From the NCBI GenBank assembly GCA_025458585.1, contig JALOSD010000113.1, forward strand, positions 1-14,418: 14,418 nucleotides of DNA, written 5' to 3'. This stretch comes from Burkholderiaceae bacterium (GTDB lineage Bacteria > Pseudomonadota > Gammaproteobacteria > Burkholderiales > Burkholderiaceae_C). The position numbers were made by a program, and so were the translations under genes. Shown one piece after another: positions 6,049 through 12,400 of this stretch (position 1 is its first letter; each line of letters opens with the position of its first letter). Below the pieces are notes generated by a model, which was not told where the DNA came from, made no database searches, and saw only the letters and a list, made by a program, of their open reading frames with translations.

Positions 6049-7160
6049 CAGCCGAGCTCCTGCAGCACCACGGCGAACGCGGCGTTGAGCAGGATCACGG
6101 CGACGATGCCCTGCACGACGGTCGACGTCGTCGCCGCGCCGACGGCGCGCGTGTCGCGCCCCACCGTCATGCCCATGCGCGCACCGATGACCGCGATGAC
6201 GAGCGCGAACACGGGCGCCTTCACGAGACCGACGACGACGTGCCGCAGCGGCAGCGCCTCGCGCAGTCGGGCGAGGAAGGTGCTCGGCGTGATGTCGAGC
6301 AGCGGCCCGGCGACGAGCATCGCGCCGGCGAGCGCGGCAACGTTGCCGACGAACACGAGCAGCGGCAGCGCGAGCATCAGCGCGAGCACGCGCGGCACGA
6401 CGAGCACCTGCAGCGGCGACAGGCCGAGCGTGCGGATGGCGTCGGTCTCCTCGGTGAGCTTCATCGCACCGAGCTGCGCCGTGAACGCCGCGCCCGATCG
6501 GCCGGCGACGATCACCGAGACGATGATCGGCGAGAACTCGCGCGTCGTGCCGATCGCCACGCCGTCGACGACGAAGATGTTGGCGCCGTACTGCGCAGCC
6601 TGCAGCCCGAGCAGGTAGGCGATGACGACGCCGATCAGCAGCGTCACGAGCACGACGACCGGGATCGCGTTCAGCCCCGTCTGCTCGAGCTGCACCGTGA
6701 GCTCGCGCACGCGCAGTCGGCGCGGGTGGCGCAGCGCCTCGGCGAATGCGGCGAGCGTGGCGCCGAGGAAGTTCAGGTGGCCGCGCAGCAATGCCACGAG
6801 CGCCTCGGCCTCGCGGCCGACGTGGGCCAGCACGCCTCGCGATGGCGGCGCGGGCGGCGCCGGCGCGTCGAGCTGCGCGCGCACCTGCTCGACGATGCGG
6901 CGTGGCGCGGCGTCGAGCCCGGTCCACGTGTACGCATCGTCGGCCGCTTGCGCGAGACGCAGCGCGCGCCACAGCACGAGCGCGGCGGCGGAGTCGATCT
7001 CGGCGAGCGCGCTCGCGTCGATCACCGTCCCCGCGGGAAGCGCCAGGCCCTGCAGCGCAGCGTCGATCGCGGGCAGGTCACGCAGCCGCCAGGCGCCGTG
7101 CAGCCGCAACGTCGTGCCGGCGGGCGTCGTCTCGACGACGAACCAGCGCGTCTCGCTCAT
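6045..7160 (-). CDS. MlaE-family lipid ABC permease with fused N-terminal STAS domain
   Basis: From the ATG at 7160 this gives 371 residues; the frame is also open to a GTG at 7196, but that start would fall inside a strong hairpin and adds only a Pro/Ala-rich stretch. Residues about 6-100 resemble a STAS (MlaB-like) domain (TTLRLHGAWRLRDLPAIDA, then VIDASALAEIDSAAALVLW). Residues about 125-371 are an MlaE permease with around five hydrophobic segments and the family's conserved cytoplasmic stretch: REFSPIIVSVIVAGRSGAAF, AMKLTEETDAI and the RMGMTVGRD-like loop. It forms the inner-membrane part of the MCE lipid transporter encoded downstream. In the E. coli Mla system the STAS protein is a separate subunit; here it is fused. 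Its stop overlaps the ATPase start (GTGA), so the operon is translationally coupled. Confidence 0.9.
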   Translation of the reverse strand: MSETRWFVVETTPAGTTLRLHGAWRLRDLPAIDAALQGLALPAGTVIDASALAEIDSAAALVLWRALRLAQAADDAYTWTGLDAAPRRIVEQVRAQLDAPAPPAPPSRGVLAHVGREAEALVALLRGHLNFLGATLAAFAEALRHPRRLRVRELTVQLEQTGLNAIPVVVLVTLLIGVVIAYLLGLQAAQYGANIFVVDGVAIGTTREFSPIIVSVIVAGRSGAAFTAQLGAMKLTEETDAIRTLGLSPLQVLVVPRVLALMLALPLLVFVGNVAALAGAMLVAGPLLDITPSTFLARLREALPLRHVVVGLVKAPVFALVIAVIGARMGMTVGRDTRAVGAATTSTVVQGIVAVILLNAAFAVVLQELGW

Positions 7161-7188
7161 CGCCGAGGTGGGCGGCGAAGCCGGCGCG

Positions 7189-7211
7189 GGTGCCACGCCT
7201 TGGCGGGCACC
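7189..7211 (-). terminator. Hairpin directly after lipA, possible weak terminator
   Basis: GGTGCC at 7189-7194 pairs with GGCACC at 7206-7211, and CGCC at 7196-7199 with GGCG at 7202-7205, leaving only a bulged A at 7195 and a very tight loop. It begins immediately after the lipA stop. No T-tract follows on the minus strand, so it may only attenuate transcription into the lipid-transport operon or protect the lipA message end. Confidence 0.4.
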
Positions 7212-8183
7212 TCAGGCGCCGACGACCCCGGCCGCATGCGCCTGCTGGTCGGCGTGGTAGCTCGAGCGCACCAGCGCGCCCACCGCCGCGTGCGTGAAGC
7301 CCACCGCGCGGGCCTCGCGCTCGAACATCGCGAAGGTGTCGGGGTGCACGTAGCGCCGCACGGGCAGGTGGTGGCCGCTGGGCGCCAGGTACTGGCCGAT
7401 CGTCAGCATGTCGATGCCATGCGCGCGCATGTCGCGCATCACCTGCAGGATCTCGTCGTCGGTCTCGCCGAGGCCGACCATCAACCCGCTCTTCGTTGGC
7501 ACGCCCGGCACCTCCTGCTTGAAGCGTTGCAGCAGCGTCAGGCTGAACTGGTAGTCGGACCCTGGCCGGGCTTCCTTGTACAGCCGCGGCACGGTTTCGA
7601 GGTTGTGGTTCATCACGTCGGGCGGGGCCGCCTTCAGGATGCCGAGTGCGCGGTCCATGCGGCCACGGAAGTCGGGCGTCAGGATCTCGATCGTGGTGCC
7701 GGGCGACAGCTCGCGCGTCTTGCGGATGCAGTCGACGAAGTGCGCGGCGCCGCCGTCGCGCAGGTCATCGCGGTCGACGCTGGTGATGACGACGTACTTG
7801 AGCTTCAGCGCCGCGATCGTCTTCGCGAGGTTGAGCGGCTCGTCGGCATCGAGCGGGTCGGGGCGGCCGTGGCCGACGTCGCAGAACGGGCAGCGGCGCG
7901 TGCACTTGTCGCCCATGATCATGAACGTCGCCGTGCCCTTGCCGAAGCACTCCCCGATGTTCGGGCACGAGGCTTCCTCGCACACCGTGTGCAGCCGGTG
8001 CTCGCGCAGGATCTGCTTGATCTCGTAGAAGCGCGTCGAGGGACTCCCGGCCTTGACGCGGATCCACTCGGGCTTCTTCAGCACCTCGGCCGGCGCGACC
8101 TTGATGGGGATGCGCGCGGTCTTGGCCTGCGCCTTTTGCTTGGCGGTCGGGTCGTAGGTGGCGGGCGTGGCGTCGGTGCTCAT
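7212..8183 (-). CDS. lipA: Lipoyl synthase
   Basis: This 323-residue radical-SAM enzyme inserts two sulfur atoms into protein-bound octanoyl groups to form lipoyl cofactor on the E2 and GcvH proteins. Both iron-sulfur motifs are complete: CEEASCPNIGEC (Cys68, Cys73, Cys79) for the auxiliary cluster that donates sulfur, and CTRRCPFC (Cys94, Cys98, Cys101) for the SAM cluster. The C-terminal RSSYHAD holds the Ser known to ligate the auxiliary cluster. The start MSTDATPAT at 8183 is preceded by AAGGA four bases upstream, which settles it; the frame is open further upstream but overlaps lipB. It lies eight bases downstream of the lipB stop, the usual order in this group, and the length is normal. 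Confidence 0.97.
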   Translation of the reverse strand: MSTDATPATYDPTAKQKAQAKTARIPIKVAPAEVLKKPEWIRVKAGSPSTRFYEIKQILREHRLHTVCEEASCPNIGECFGKGTATFMIMGDKCTRRCPFCDVGHGRPDPLDADEPLNLAKTIAALKLKYVVITSVDRDDLRDGGAAHFVDCIRKTRELSPGTTIEILTPDFRGRMDRALGILKAAPPDVMNHNLETVPRLYKEARPGSDYQFSLTLLQRFKQEVPGVPTKSGLMVGLGETDDEILQVMRDMRAHGIDMLTIGQYLAPSGHHLPVRRYVHPDTFAMFEREARAVGFTHAAVGALVRSSYHADQQAHAAGVVGA

Positions 8184-8191
8184 CGCGTCCT

Positions 8192-8812
8192 TCACGGACT
8201 CAGCAGGACGGCGAGGTGGTGACCCAGCCGTGACGCTGCATCGTCCCAATCGGTGAAAACCCCGAGTCTAGCCAGATCGACCGTCTCGAGCCCCGGATAG
8301 CCGCAGGGGTGGATGCGGCGAAAGGGCGCGAGGTCCATCGCGACGTTCAGCGCGACGCCGTGGTAGGCGCAGTGGCGGCTGACCTTGACGCCGAGCGCGG
8401 CGATCTTGCCGAGGCCGCGGAACGGGTCGCGCGGATCGACCGGGCCGGCGAGCGCCGCGTGGCCGAACGGGTCGTCGAGCCGCACGTAGATGCCCGGCGC
8501 GCCGGCGACGCGGTGGCCGGTGACGCCGTAGCTCTCGAGCACGCGCAGCAGCGCCGACTCGAGGCGGAACACGTATTCCTTGACGTAGATGCCCACGCGC
8601 CGCAGGTCGACGAGCGGATACGCGACGACCTGCCCCGGCCCGTGATACGTCACCTGGCCGCCGCGGTTCGTCGCGACGACGGGGACGTTGCCGGCGTCGA
8701 GCACGTGCTCGGCGCGCCCGGCGACGCCCTGCGTGAACACCGGCGCGTGCTCGCACAGCCAGATCTCGTCGGGCGTCGCCGCCTCGCGTTCGTCGGTGAA
8801 GGTGCACAGCAT
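8192..8812 (-). CDS. lipB: Octanoyltransferase, shortened N-terminus
   Basis: LipB moves octanoate from acyl carrier protein to lipoate-dependent enzymes and supplies the substrate of the adjacent lipA product. The catalytic pair is present: Lys136 in GLGKIAALG and Cys170 in HPCGYPG, along with the substrate-loop RGGQVTYHGPGQ (residues 50-61). The DDPFGHAALAGPVDPRDP insert before the Lys is a feature I recall from Burkholderiales LipB. At 206 residues it starts directly at MLCTFTDEREAATPDEIW, whereas relatives have about 15-20 further residues (a first beta-strand ending LGRVDY). In-frame sequence upstream reads GRDWRQEVFTACPCG, which faintly recalls that strand, but I see no start codon there. 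The ATG overlaps the ATG of the divergent Sel1 gene in GCATGC. Function is firm; the true start or integrity of the N-terminus is not. Confidence 0.95.
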   Translation of the reverse strand: MLCTFTDEREAATPDEIWLCEHAPVFTQGVAGRAEHVLDAGNVPVVATNRGGQVTYHGPGQVVAYPLVDLRRVGIYVKEYVFRLESALLRVLESYGVTGHRVAGAPGIYVRLDDPFGHAALAGPVDPRDPFRGLGKIAALGVKVSRHCAYHGVALNVAMDLAPFRRIHPCGYPGLETVDLARLGVFTDWDDAASRLGHHLAVLLSP

Positions 8813-9512
8813 GCCGCATGGACACGCGGTGAAGACTTCCTGCCTCCAATCTCGCCCGCGGGTGCTCGTGCGCCGACTCGCCGTCGTGCTGCTCGGCGCC
8901 GTGTGCGTCGCCGCGGCGTCGGCGCAGCCGTCGCCGGCCGTGCGCAGCGCGGTCGACGCCTACGAGGCGGGCCGCATCGACGAGGCGCGCCGCCAGTTCG
9001 AGCGCCTGTCGCGCGACAGCGTGCCCGTGGCCGACTACAACCTCGGCGTGATGCACCTGCGCGGCGACCTGCCCGGCGGCGTCGCGAAGGCGCTGCCGCG
9101 GCTGCAGCGCGCGGCCGACGCCGGCTTCGTCACCGCGATGTTCGACCTCGGCCGGCTGTACGAGCAAGGCCTCGCCACCGGGCGCGCCGACCTCGCCGCC
9201 GCGCACCGCTGGTACCTGCGCGCCGCCGAGGCGGGCAGCGTCGACGCGCAGGTCGAGGCGGCGACGGCGTTCTACCTCGGCCGCGGCGCCGCGCGCGACC
9301 TGGCGCAGGCGGCGCACTGGTACCGCGAGGCGGCCAAGGGCGGCGACGCCGGCGCGCAGTACCTGATCGCGTCGATGTACGAAGGCGGCCTCGGCGTCGA
9401 ACGCGACCTGCGGTTGGCGCGCTACTGGTACGACGCCGCGCGGCGAAATGGCGACGTCGCCGCCGGAGGCAAGGTGCGCGAGCTCGACGCCCGCGCGGCG
9501 GCCGGCGGCTGA
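8811..9512 (+). CDS. Exported Sel1-repeat (TPR-like) protein
   Basis: From ATG 8811 the protein has 233 residues; starting at GTG 8862 would give 216 and a cleaner signal peptide (VLVRRLAVVLLGAVCVAAASAQ region, cleavage near ASA-Q). I list the longer form but the shorter start is quite possible, since the ATG overlaps the divergent lipB start. The mature protein has about four Sel1-like repeats of some 36 residues: YNLGVMHLRGDL, MFDLGRLYEQGLA, QVEAATAFYLGRGA with AAHWYREAAKGGDA, and YLIASMYEGGLGV. Such solenoids mediate protein-protein contacts, often in envelope stress or signalling. No enzyme motif is visible and the partner is unknown. crcB begins 28 bases downstream. Confidence 0.85.
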   Translation: MPHGHAVKTSCLQSRPRVLVRRLAVVLLGAVCVAAASAQPSPAVRSAVDAYEAGRIDEARRQFERLSRDSVPVADYNLGVMHLRGDLPGGVAKALPRLQRAADAGFVTAMFDLGRLYEQGLATGRADLAAAHRWYLRAAEAGSVDAQVEAATAFYLGRGAARDLAQAAHWYREAAKGGDAGAQYLIASMYEGGLGVERDLRLARYWYDAARRNGDVAAGGKVRELDARAAAGG

Positions 9513-9540
9513 CGCGGCGACTCGCGCGAGCCGGGCGACG

Positions 9541-9933
9541 ATGGCGCTGACACTGCTCGCGATCGCCGCCGGCGCCTCGCTCGGCGCGATCGCGCGCTGG
9601 CTGCTCGGCACCTGGCTGAACGCGCTGTTGCCCGACATCCCGCCCGGCACGCTGGCGGCCAACCTGATCGGCGGCTACCTGATCGGGCTGGCGATCGCCT
9701 ATGTCGCGTCGCACCCGACGCTCGCGCCCGAGTGGCGCCTGTTCGTGATCACCGGCTTCCTGGGCGGGCTGACGACGTTCTCGACCTTCTCGGCCGAAGT
9801 CGTCACGCTGCTGCAGCAGGGGCGCCTGCTGTGGGCGGCGTCGGCGGTCGCGGCGCATGTCGTCGGTTCGGTGGCGATGACGATCGCCGGCATCGCGACG
9901 TGGCAGCTGATGCAAGGACGCGGAGGCCCCTGA
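9541..9933 (+). CDS. crcB: Fluoride efflux channel CrcB/Fluc
   Basis: The 130-residue membrane protein has four hydrophobic segments and the hallmark CrcB residues: GASLGAIARW near the N-terminus, the conserved Asn41 in AANLIGGYLIG, and GFLGGLTTFSTFS at residues 72-84 whose phenylalanines (80, 83) line the fluoride pore. Fluc proteins form dual-topology dimers that export fluoride. The ATG at 9541 is chosen because it begins the first membrane segment; the frame is open upstream into the Sel1 gene. The 28-base gap upstream is too short for a fluoride riboswitch, so expression probably depends on the upstream gene or an internal promoter. The stop overlaps the next gene's start (TGATG). Confidence 0.95.
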   Translation: MALTLLAIAAGASLGAIARWLLGTWLNALLPDIPPGTLAANLIGGYLIGLAIAYVASHPTLAPEWRLFVITGFLGGLTTFSTFSAEVVTLLQQGRLLWAASAVAAHVVGSVAMTIAGIATWQLMQGRGGP

Positions 9934-10259
9934 TGGACGGATTCCACCTGACCTTCTTCACCGAGCAGAGCCGGCGCCACGCCGGGCGGCCGGTCGGCGA
10001 CTGGCTCGTGCGGCTGGCGCAGGACATGGGCCTGCGCGGCGCGACGCTGGTCGCGGCGAGCGAGGGCTTCGGCGCCGACCGCCGGCTGCACTCGGCGCAT
10101 TTCTTCGAGCTCGCCGACCAGCCGCAGGCGGTGTGGATCACGGTCAACGCCGACGAGTGCGAACGCCTGTTCGAGCGCCTGCGCGCCGAGGGCGTCAGGC
10201 TGTTCTACGTCAAGGTGCCGGTCGAGTTCGGCACGATCGGCGACGAGGCAGGCGGCTGA
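9933..10259 (+). CDS. DUF190 family protein
   Basis: A 108-residue soluble protein starts at ATG 9933 with GGAGG about seven bases upstream and overlaps the crcB stop by one base. The sequence MDGFHLTFFTEQ, then LGLRGATLVAASEGFG-like (GLRGATLVAASEGFGADRR) and VWITVNADECERLF fits DUF190, a small family with a ferredoxin/PII-like fold. Its partnership with crcB is common in bacteria, suggesting it regulates or assists the fluoride channel, but no mechanism is established that I know of. Charged and compact, it has no membrane segment or signal peptide. The next gene begins two bases later, so crcB, this gene and the MFS gene are probably one transcript. Confidence 0.85.
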   Translation: MDGFHLTFFTEQSRRHAGRPVGDWLVRLAQDMGLRGATLVAASEGFGADRRLHSAHFFELADQPQAVWITVNADECERLFERLRAEGVRLFYVKVPVEFGTIGDEAGG

Positions 10260-10261
10260 GC

Positions 10262-11440
10262 GTGCTGCGCGCGCTGCGCGACCTGCCGCGCACGGTCTGG
10301 CTGGTCGCGCTGATCAGCCTCGTCAACGACTCGGCCTCCGAGATGCTGTACCCGCTCGTACCGCTCGTGCTGACCTCGGTGCTGATGGCCGGCCCCAAGG
10401 CGCTCGGGCTGATCGAGGGCATCGCCGAGGCGACCGCGAGCCTGCTCAAGCTGTTCTCGGGCGTCGTCGTCGATCGCACCCGCCGCCACAAGCCGTGGAT
10501 CGTCGTCGGCTACGCGCTCGCCGGCTTCGGGCGGCCGCTCGTCGCGCTCGTGACGAGCTTGCCGGCGCTGCTCGCGATCCGCTTCGCCGACCGCGTCGGC
10601 AAGGGGCTGCGCACGTCGCCGCGCGACGCGCTGCTGGCGGCGAGCGTCGGCGCCGACCGGCGCGGCCTCGCGTTCGGCGTGCACCGGGCGATGGACAACG
10701 CCGGCGCCGTGATCGGGCCGCTGGCGGCGGCCGCGCTGCTCGCGGCGGGCATGCCGCTTGCCGAGGTCATCGCGTGGACGATCGTGCCGGCGATGCTGTG
10801 CCTCGCGCTCGCGCTGGCGATTCGTGAGCCGCCCGGGCGAGCGGCGCCCGCGCCGCGGCGCTTCGACTGGACGCTGCGCGACCTGCCGCCCGCGCTGCGG
10901 CGCTACCTCGTCGTCGTCGGCCTCTTCACGCTCGGCAACTCGTCGAACATGTTCCTGCTGCTGCGCGCGCAGGAGCTCGGCGTGCCGCAGGCGCAGGTGC
11001 CGCTGCTTTGGGCTGCGGTGTCGGCGGTGGCGATGGTGTTCTCGGCGCCGCTGGCGGCGCTGTCGGACCGCGTCGGCCGGCTTCGGCTGCTCGTGGGCGG
11101 CTGGCTCGCGTACGCCGCCGTGTACGCCGCGCTTGGCGCGGTCGCCGGCGCCGGTGGCTGGCTGTTCGTGCTGTTCGCCTGCTACGGCCTCTTCCTCGCC
11201 GCGACCGAGGGCGTCGAGAAGGCGCTCGTGGCCGACCTCGCGCCGGCGGGCCGCGAAGGTACGGCGTTCGGCTGGTTCAACCTCGTCGCCGGCGCGACGC
11301 TGCTGCCGGCGTCGCTCCTCTTCGGCTGGATCTACGAGGCCGTCGCGCCGTGGGCCGCGTTCGCCTTTTCGGCCGCGTGCGCAACGGCGGCGGTGGTGCT
11401 GCTCGTCGCCTGGGTGCGCCCGGCGGCGGCACCGGCGTAG
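10262..11440 (+). CDS. MFS transporter
   Basis: This is a 392-residue major facilitator permease starting at GTG 10262, two bases after the DUF190 stop and preceded by purine-rich GAGGCAGG. About twelve hydrophobic segments are visible. Conserved features include NDSASEMLYPLVP in the first helix, FSGVVVDRTRRHKPW (loop 2-3 motif), the DRVGKGLRTSPRDAL block after helix 4 and a second-half motif ALSDRVGRLRLL. These are typical of a group of poorly characterised MFS exporters found in many proteobacteria; the substrate cannot be told. Its tight link to crcB and DUF190 might mean a role in ion or toxicant export but that is inference. It ends 12 bases before the convergent SUMF1 gene. Confidence 0.9.
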   Translation: MLRALRDLPRTVWLVALISLVNDSASEMLYPLVPLVLTSVLMAGPKALGLIEGIAEATASLLKLFSGVVVDRTRRHKPWIVVGYALAGFGRPLVALVTSLPALLAIRFADRVGKGLRTSPRDALLAASVGADRRGLAFGVHRAMDNAGAVIGPLAAAALLAAGMPLAEVIAWTIVPAMLCLALALAIREPPGRAAPAPRRFDWTLRDLPPALRRYLVVVGLFTLGNSSNMFLLLRAQELGVPQAQVPLLWAAVSAVAMVFSAPLAALSDRVGRLRLLVGGWLAYAAVYAALGAVAGAGGWLFVLFACYGLFLAATEGVEKALVADLAPAGREGTAFGWFNLVAGATLLPASLLFGWIYEAVAPWAAFAFSAACATAAVVLLVAWVRPAAAPA

Positions 11441-11452
11441 CGGCACGCGCCG
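11441..11452. other. Short hairpin between convergent genes
   Basis: The 12-base gap is itself a small inverted repeat, CGGC-ACGC-GCCG. It could help end transcription from both sides, but the stem is only four pairs and no T-run flanks it. Confidence 0.25.
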
Positions 11453-12256
11453 TCAGCGGTCGCGCGCGCAGCGAAAGCCGATGTAGACGACGGCCGTGTC
11501 GGCCGGCTTGCCCTGCAGGTGGTCGGCGCGCATCGGCGCCGCGCCGTACCACCACGAGCCGCCGCGCGTGCGCCGCTCGGCGTTTCCGCTCGCGCCGCGC
11601 GGCTCGTCGACCCACTCCCAAGCGTTCGCGCCCATGTCGTGCAGGCCGTTGACGCCCGCCGGCGTCGCCGTCACGCGCGCGTGGCCGTGGCCGCGCGCGA
11701 GCTCGGCGCCGTGGCGGATCGCGCGCTGCACCGCGGCCGGGCCGCAGTCCCCGAGGCACTGCGCGCCGGCGGGGCTTTCGCCCGTCGGGTAGGGGTACGT
11801 GCGGCCGCGCACGAATGGCGCCGGCGGCGCCTCGCGCTGCTCGGTGTACGCGGCGGCGACCCACTCGGCGTCGGTCGCAAGCCGCCCGCCCGCCCAGCGG
11901 CAGAAGGCCTGCGCCTCGCCGAACGTGACGTGCACGGCGGGTTCGTCGTCGGCCGCGCGCCGGCCGCCGCCGAACGGCGTCGCCCAGCTCCAGCCCGGCT
12001 TGCGCACCCAGCCGGCCTCGTAGACCTCGCCGCCGCCGGCGCGCTCGGCGCGCGTCGTCGTGCCGGTCGCCTCGATGAAGCGGCGGAACTGGCCGACCGT
12101 GGTCTCGGTGCGCGCGATCTCGAAGCCGGTGCCGATCGGCACCCAGTCGATCGCTGTGGCCCCCGGGCTCGCGAGCGCCACGAGGGGCAACGTGGCCAGC
12201 AGCGCGGGCAGATGGTCCCAGGCCTGGCGGCGGCGCTTCGGGCGCGGATCACTCAC
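11453..12256 (-). CDS. Exported SUMF1/FGE-fold protein lacking the FGE catalytic cysteines
   Basis: A 267-residue protein begins at GTG 12256 with a basic n-region (PKRRRQAW) and a hydrophobic stretch ending near residue 35 (LPLVALASPGATA), so it is probably exported by Sec. Residues about 37-265 have the formylglycine-generating-enzyme (SUMF1, C-type lectin-like) fold: EIARTETTVGQFRRF, VTFGEAQAFCRWAGGRLATDAEW split across 110-132, MGANAWEWVDE, RGGSW at 231-235 and the closing GFRC at 260-263. True FGE has two copper-binding catalytic cysteines between RGGSW and GFRC; here that segment (236-259) has none, so sulfatase activation is unlikely. It may be a carbohydrate- or protein-binding or other non-FGE member. 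Cys167 and Cys171 (CLGDC) could form a disulfide. The substrate is unknown. Confidence 0.85.
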   Translation of the reverse strand: MSDPRPKRRRQAWDHLPALLATLPLVALASPGATAIDWVPIGTGFEIARTETTVGQFRRFIEATGTTTRAERAGGGEVYEAGWVRKPGWSWATPFGGGRRAADDEPAVHVTFGEAQAFCRWAGGRLATDAEWVAAAYTEQREAPPAPFVRGRTYPYPTGESPAGAQCLGDCGPAAVQRAIRHGAELARGHGHARVTATPAGVNGLHDMGANAWEWVDEPRGASGNAERRTRGGSWWYGAAPMRADHLQGKPADTAVVYIGFRCARDR

Positions 12257-12387
12257 GGTCGTCGTCGCGTGCGGTCAATGGTTGCAGTGGGAGTGTGCGT
12301 CGTGGCGCCGGGCGCGCGCACGGCACCCGCGCAAGACCCCACGAGCGGCGCCGCCGCGCCAGCCGGTGCGGCCGCCGGCGCGCGGGC

Positions 12388-12393
12388 GACAAT
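12388..12393 (+). promoter_or_regulatory. Candidate -10 box (GACAAT) before the RNase gene
   Basis: GACAAT lies eight bases before ATG 12401, so a transcript from it would begin at or next to that ATG. It would overlap the alternative ATG at 12392, which supports the later start. No good -35 element is visible. The gap 12257-12400 is otherwise GC-rich without a recognisable gene. Confidence 0.3.
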
Positions 12394-12400
12394 GTTGCGG

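Noticed and set aside
2764..6618. A 1284-codon plus-strand open frame across the lipid-transport operon
   Set aside because: It is antisense to four well-supported genes and its composition (Arg, Gln, His, Glu runs) is a shadow effect of high GC.
9513..9540. Fluoride riboswitch before crcB
   Set aside because: The gap is 28 bases, too short, and no riboswitch-like core is seen in the preceding coding sequence.
12257..12400. Small gene between the SUMF1 and RNase genes
   Set aside because: The open frames here are Ala/Pro/Arg-rich with no start or ribosome site; it is better read as a divergent promoter region.
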